Source: Pseudooceanicola marinus (GTDB lineage Bacteria; Pseudomonadota; Alphaproteobacteria; Rhodobacterales; Rhodobacteraceae). From it: a stretch of 64,000 nucleotides of DNA. This document shows positions 61,578 through 64,000 of the stretch, piece after piece. The notes under the pieces are model-generated. The model made no database searches and was not told the origin of the DNA. It was given only the letters and a program-made list of their open reading frames with translations. Location: contig NZ_PGTC01000010.1 in assembly GCF_002786295.1 (NCBI RefSeq), positions 124,001 to 188,000 on the forward strand, given 5' to 3'. Positions within the stretch are counted from its first letter, which is position 1; each line of letters begins with the position of its first letter. The translations under genes were made by a program, and so were the position numbers.

Positions 61578-62245
61578 CCGTCCCGCATCCCGCCTTTCCG
61601 CCCGACGACAAGAGCAAGACGAAGATGCCCATGACCTATGATGTGACCCGCATCGCCGCGCACCGGGGCGGCCCGCTGGCGTTCGGCGGCAGCACCCCGC
61701 AGGGGTTCCGCGCCACGGCCGCGATGGCGCTGGAGGAGGTGGAGTTCGACGTTCACCCCACGGCGGACGGCGTCGTCATGGTGCGCCACGACGCCACGCT
61801 GGACCGCACCACCGATGCCACCGGCGCGATCCGCGACCTGACCGAGGCCCAGGTACGCGCTGCCACCATCGACTATGGCGCGGGCGGCCATCCCATCTCG
61901 CTGGCCGAGCTGTGCGACATCTACCGGGAGAGCCATGTGTCTTTCCGCTGCGAGGTGGACCTGGGTTTGCGGCCCGAGGCCCCGCGCCTGCACCGGGCGC
62001 GACCGGCGCTGCGTGCCACCGAGGCGCGGCTGGCGCTGCCCGAGATGACCGGGTCCGAGTTCGTGCTGCATGGCGAAAGCCCCCTGGGCCGGCTGACCGC
62101 CGTGGCGCCCTGCGGCGAGGGGCTGCCCAGCCCCGGCGAGGTGATCTGGCTGGAATATGACGCAGTCACCGCGCATCGCTTCGAACGTGACACCGGGCCC
62201 GTGCCTGGGCGCGTGCGCATGGACCGGGCCGCGCCGCTGGTCTAG
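61574..62245 (+). pseudogene. ugpQ: Chimera: glycerophosphodiester phosphodiesterase N-terminus joined to ABC ATPase C-terminus
   Basis: The open frame of 223 codons starts as a GDPD enzyme (AAHRGG with the catalytic His near residue 30, then EFDVHPTADGVVMVRHDATLDRTT). After SFRCEVD it changes abruptly to LGLRPEAPRL, ALRATEARLALPEMTGSEFVLHGE and GEVIWLEYDAVTAHRF, which reads as the C-terminal TOBE domain of an UgpC/MalK-like ATPase. An in-frame deletion between two neighbouring genes explains this. The phosphodiesterase barrel is incomplete, so enzymatic activity is very unlikely, although a stable protein could be made. Confidence 0.7.
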
Positions 62246-62289
62246 GCCAGAGGGGCACCGCCGGTGCCATGGGTCCGGGAGACCCTGAC

Positions 62290-62865
62290 ATGACCGATAC
62301 GCCGCCCTTCCTGAGCGATCTGATCTCGCGCCATGCGGCGAAGCTGACCGAGGCGGATGCGCGCCTGCTGGACGTGATGGTGCGCGACCCGATCCGGACG
62401 GCGATGGAAAACGGCAAGGAGGTCTCGTTCCGCGCCGGTGTCCACCCGGCATCTGCCGTGCGCCTGGCCCGGCGGCTGGGGTTCAAAGGGTATCCCGAGT
62501 TCCGCGCCTTCCTGCAATCCAACCTGGTGGAGGGGCAGGGGGAGTTCGAGGCGCCGGGCGCCTGCATCGCCGCGCGGCTGGCGCGCGCGGAGGAAGGGCA
62601 ACTGCTGTCCACCGTGCTGGACAGCGAGATCGCGGCGCTGGAACGCTTCCACAGCCTGCGCGACGGCTCGGACGCCTTCGGACCCGGTGCCGCCCGGGCG
62701 CCTCTGCCGCCGCCGCGACGGCGCCTGGCCCGTCCAGCCCTGGTAGGCGCGCCCGCGGGGGCGCCCGTGCCACGCCCCGGTCTTCTCTTTGCCGGAAACA
62801 TCCCGGGGGCGTCGCCCGCAGGCGCCGGGGGCAGAGCGCCCTCGGCTTTCAGCTTCCCGGCGTGA
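62290..62865 (+). pseudogene. Truncated RpiR/MurR-type regulator
   Basis: The first 120 codons give the N-terminal helix-turn-helix domain of RpiR-family regulators (FLSDLISRHAAKLTEADARLLDVM, ASAVRLARRLGFKGYPEFRAFLQ). The sugar-phosphate-binding SIS domain, normally about 130-150 more residues, is missing: after SLRDGSDAFGPGA the translation becomes a Pro/Ala/Gly-rich run with no family character. It probably once controlled the neighbouring ugp-type operon. It is convergent with the amidase gene, whose 3' end it overlaps by 17 bases. Confidence 0.7.
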
Positions 62866-64000
62866 CCGGGTCGATGGGGCCAAGCGGGCCGCCACAGGCC
62901 ATCTCTACCGCACGGGCGGCGGCCAGCAGGGCCGCCTCGCCGCGCGGCTGTCCGATCAGTTGCAGGCCCACGGGCAGCCCCTCGGGCGACAGGCCGACGG
63001 GGACCGAGACGGAGGGCAGGCCGGTCACCGGCGATAGGTAGGAGAAGCGCAGCCAGGCGATGTAGTCGGTCAGCGGCAGCCCGTCGATCTCGCGCGGGTA
63101 TTCCTCCTCCACCGGGCCGGGCATCAGCCCGACGACCGGACAGGCCAGCACATCGAAGCCGGTCATGAAGGACTGCACGAAGTCGAAAAGCCGCGACCGC
63201 GCCTGCTGCGCGTCCAGCACGTCGGTGATCGTCAGGGCGCGGCCATAGTCGATGTTCTCGCGCAGGGTCTGCTTGAAGTTGCGTTGCAGTTTCGGGTCGG
63301 CGCGTCCGGGGCCGGAGGCCCAGAGCATGCCGCGCAGGGTGCGGTAGGTGCGGTCGAGATCGGGGAGCGGCGGACAGGTTTCCTCCACCGTGGCGCCCGC
63401 CGCCTCGATCCGCGACAGCGCCGCGCGCAGATGCGCCTCCATCTCCTGCGACACCGGGGCCAGCCCGTCGAGATCGGGGGAGAAGGCGATGCGGATGCGA
63501 CCGTCGGCACGCGTCACCGCTTCCTGATAGGGCGCGTCGGGGGCGGGGTAGGACAGCGGCTCGGCGGGGTCGAACCCGGCCATGGCATCGAGGAAGAGCG
63601 CGCAGTCGAGGACCGAGCGGGCCATGGGCCCTTGCACCGCCTCGGTGTGGAAGCGCGAATGGGCCGGCGCGCCGGGCACCATGCCGGGCGAGGGGCGGAA
63701 CCCCACGACGCCGCAATAGGCCGCCGGGGTGCGCAGCGACCCCGCCAGGTCCGACCCGTGGGCCAGCCAGATCTCGCCCGTGGCCAGCGCCGCCGCCGCG
63801 CCGCCCGAGGAGCCGCCGGCGTTGCGGGTCGTGTCCCAGGGGTTGCGGGTGAAGCCGAAGACATCGTTGAAGGTATTGGCCCCGGCGCCGAATTCGGGCG
63901 TGTTGCTCTTGGCCAGGACGATCCCGCCGCGCTCCTCGATCCGGGTGACGATGGGCGAGGAGCTTTCAGGCACATGGGCCGTCATGCCACGGGTGCCGAA
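62849..64000 (-). CDS. Amidase (amidase signature family; 5' end outside window)
   Basis: The frame is open from the TGA near 62849 to the right edge, giving 383 codons of an amidase-signature enzyme (full length about 450-480). The signature is intact: RNAGGSSGGAAAALATG holds the middle serine of the Ser-cisSer-Lys triad and HGSDLAGSLRTPAAYCG the nucleophilic serine. The catalytic lysine should lie before the window. An ATG at 63983-63985 is not the start because FGTRG and more family sequence precede it. The C-terminus (GLPVGLQLIGQP) is normal. It would hydrolyse an amide in the cytoplasm; the substrate is unknown. Confidence 0.92.
   Translation of the reverse strand, partial: FGTRGMTAHVPESSSPIVTRIEERGGIVLAKSNTPEFGAGANTFNDVFGFTRNPWDTTRNAGGSSGGAAAALATGEIWLAHGSDLAGSLRTPAAYCGVVGFRPSPGMVPGAPAHSRFHTEAVQGPMARSVLDCALFLDAMAGFDPAEPLSYPAPDAPYQEAVTRADGRIRIAFSPDLDGLAPVSQEMEAHLRAALSRIEAAGATVEETCPPLPDLDRTYRTLRGMLWASGPGRADPKLQRNFKQTLRENIDYGRALTITDVLDAQQARSRLFDFVQSFMTGFDVLACPVVGLMPGPVEEEYPREIDGLPLTDYIAWLRFSYLSPVTGLPSVSVPVGLSPEGLPVGLQLIGQPRGEAALLAAARAVEMACGGPLGPIDPVTPGS

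Overview
The window is GC-rich alphaproteobacterial DNA, most likely from a Rhodobacteraceae (roseobacter-group) bacterium. Four things suggest this: dense same-strand operons with ATGA overlaps, many TRAP, TTT and ABC solute importers, an intergenic repeat of a type I associate with that family (near 55.1-55.3 kb), and a RepB plasmid-partition remnant of repABC type at 13.4 kb. I saw no tRNA, rRNA, CRISPR array or intact insertion sequence.

Layout. (1) 0-4.8 kb: a minus-strand operon with a DUF6282 amidohydrolase, a fused TRAP permease and a quinone reductase cut by the window edge, divergent from an IclR regulator. (2) 4.8-13.1 kb: a minus-strand catabolic operon (flavin reductase, FAH-family hydrolase, 2-oxo-acid hydratase, RidA, amidohydrolase, HpcH/HpaI aldolase), divergent from a tctCBA tripartite tricarboxylate transporter and flanked by a second IclR gene. 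(3) 13.4 kb: the RepB remnant. (4) 13.9-22.8 kb: a ten-gene minus-strand hydantoin operon with a polar amino-acid-type ABC importer, D-carbamoylase, D-hydantoinase, hydantoin racemase, LysR regulator and two NAD(P)-dependent dehydrogenases. (5) 23.2-27.2 kb: a 2-hydroxyacid dehydrogenase, a LysR gene, and a divergent VOC/DapA-like/SDR operon. (6) 27.5-34.0 kb: a TAXI-TRAP transporter with DUF1850 protein, followed by a DctB/DctD-like two-component pair whose regulator has lost the GAFTGA loop.

(7) 34.7-55.1 kb is the most unusual part. Seven same-strand, tightly spaced genes encode a TolC-like outer-membrane lipoprotein, a periplasmic adaptor, a POTRA-less Omp85/BamA-like barrel, a 4261-residue LEPR-motif RTX protein in which I saw no cysteine, a DUF3467 protein, an HlyD-like adaptor with a large cytoplasmic N-terminal region, and an M50 (HELGH) membrane protein fused to an adaptor-like tail. 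No ABC exporter is present, so this looks like a dedicated surface or secretion system for a giant calcium-binding protein that does not follow the standard type I pattern.

(8) 55.3-64 kb mixes intact genes (FAH-family enzyme, DadA-like oxidoreductase, endonuclease/exonuclease/phosphatase protein, amidase cut by the window edge) with decayed ones: a Rieske oxygenase fragment, an NMT1/THI5 binding-protein fragment, and an ugp-type glycerophosphodiester import operon collapsed by internal deletions, frameshifts and a nonsense codon.

Overall the intact genes describe scavenging of organic acids, aromatic-derived fragments, hydantoins and D-amino acids, placed next to a large cell-surface system. 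All functional statements come from reading translations and motifs; no database search was run.
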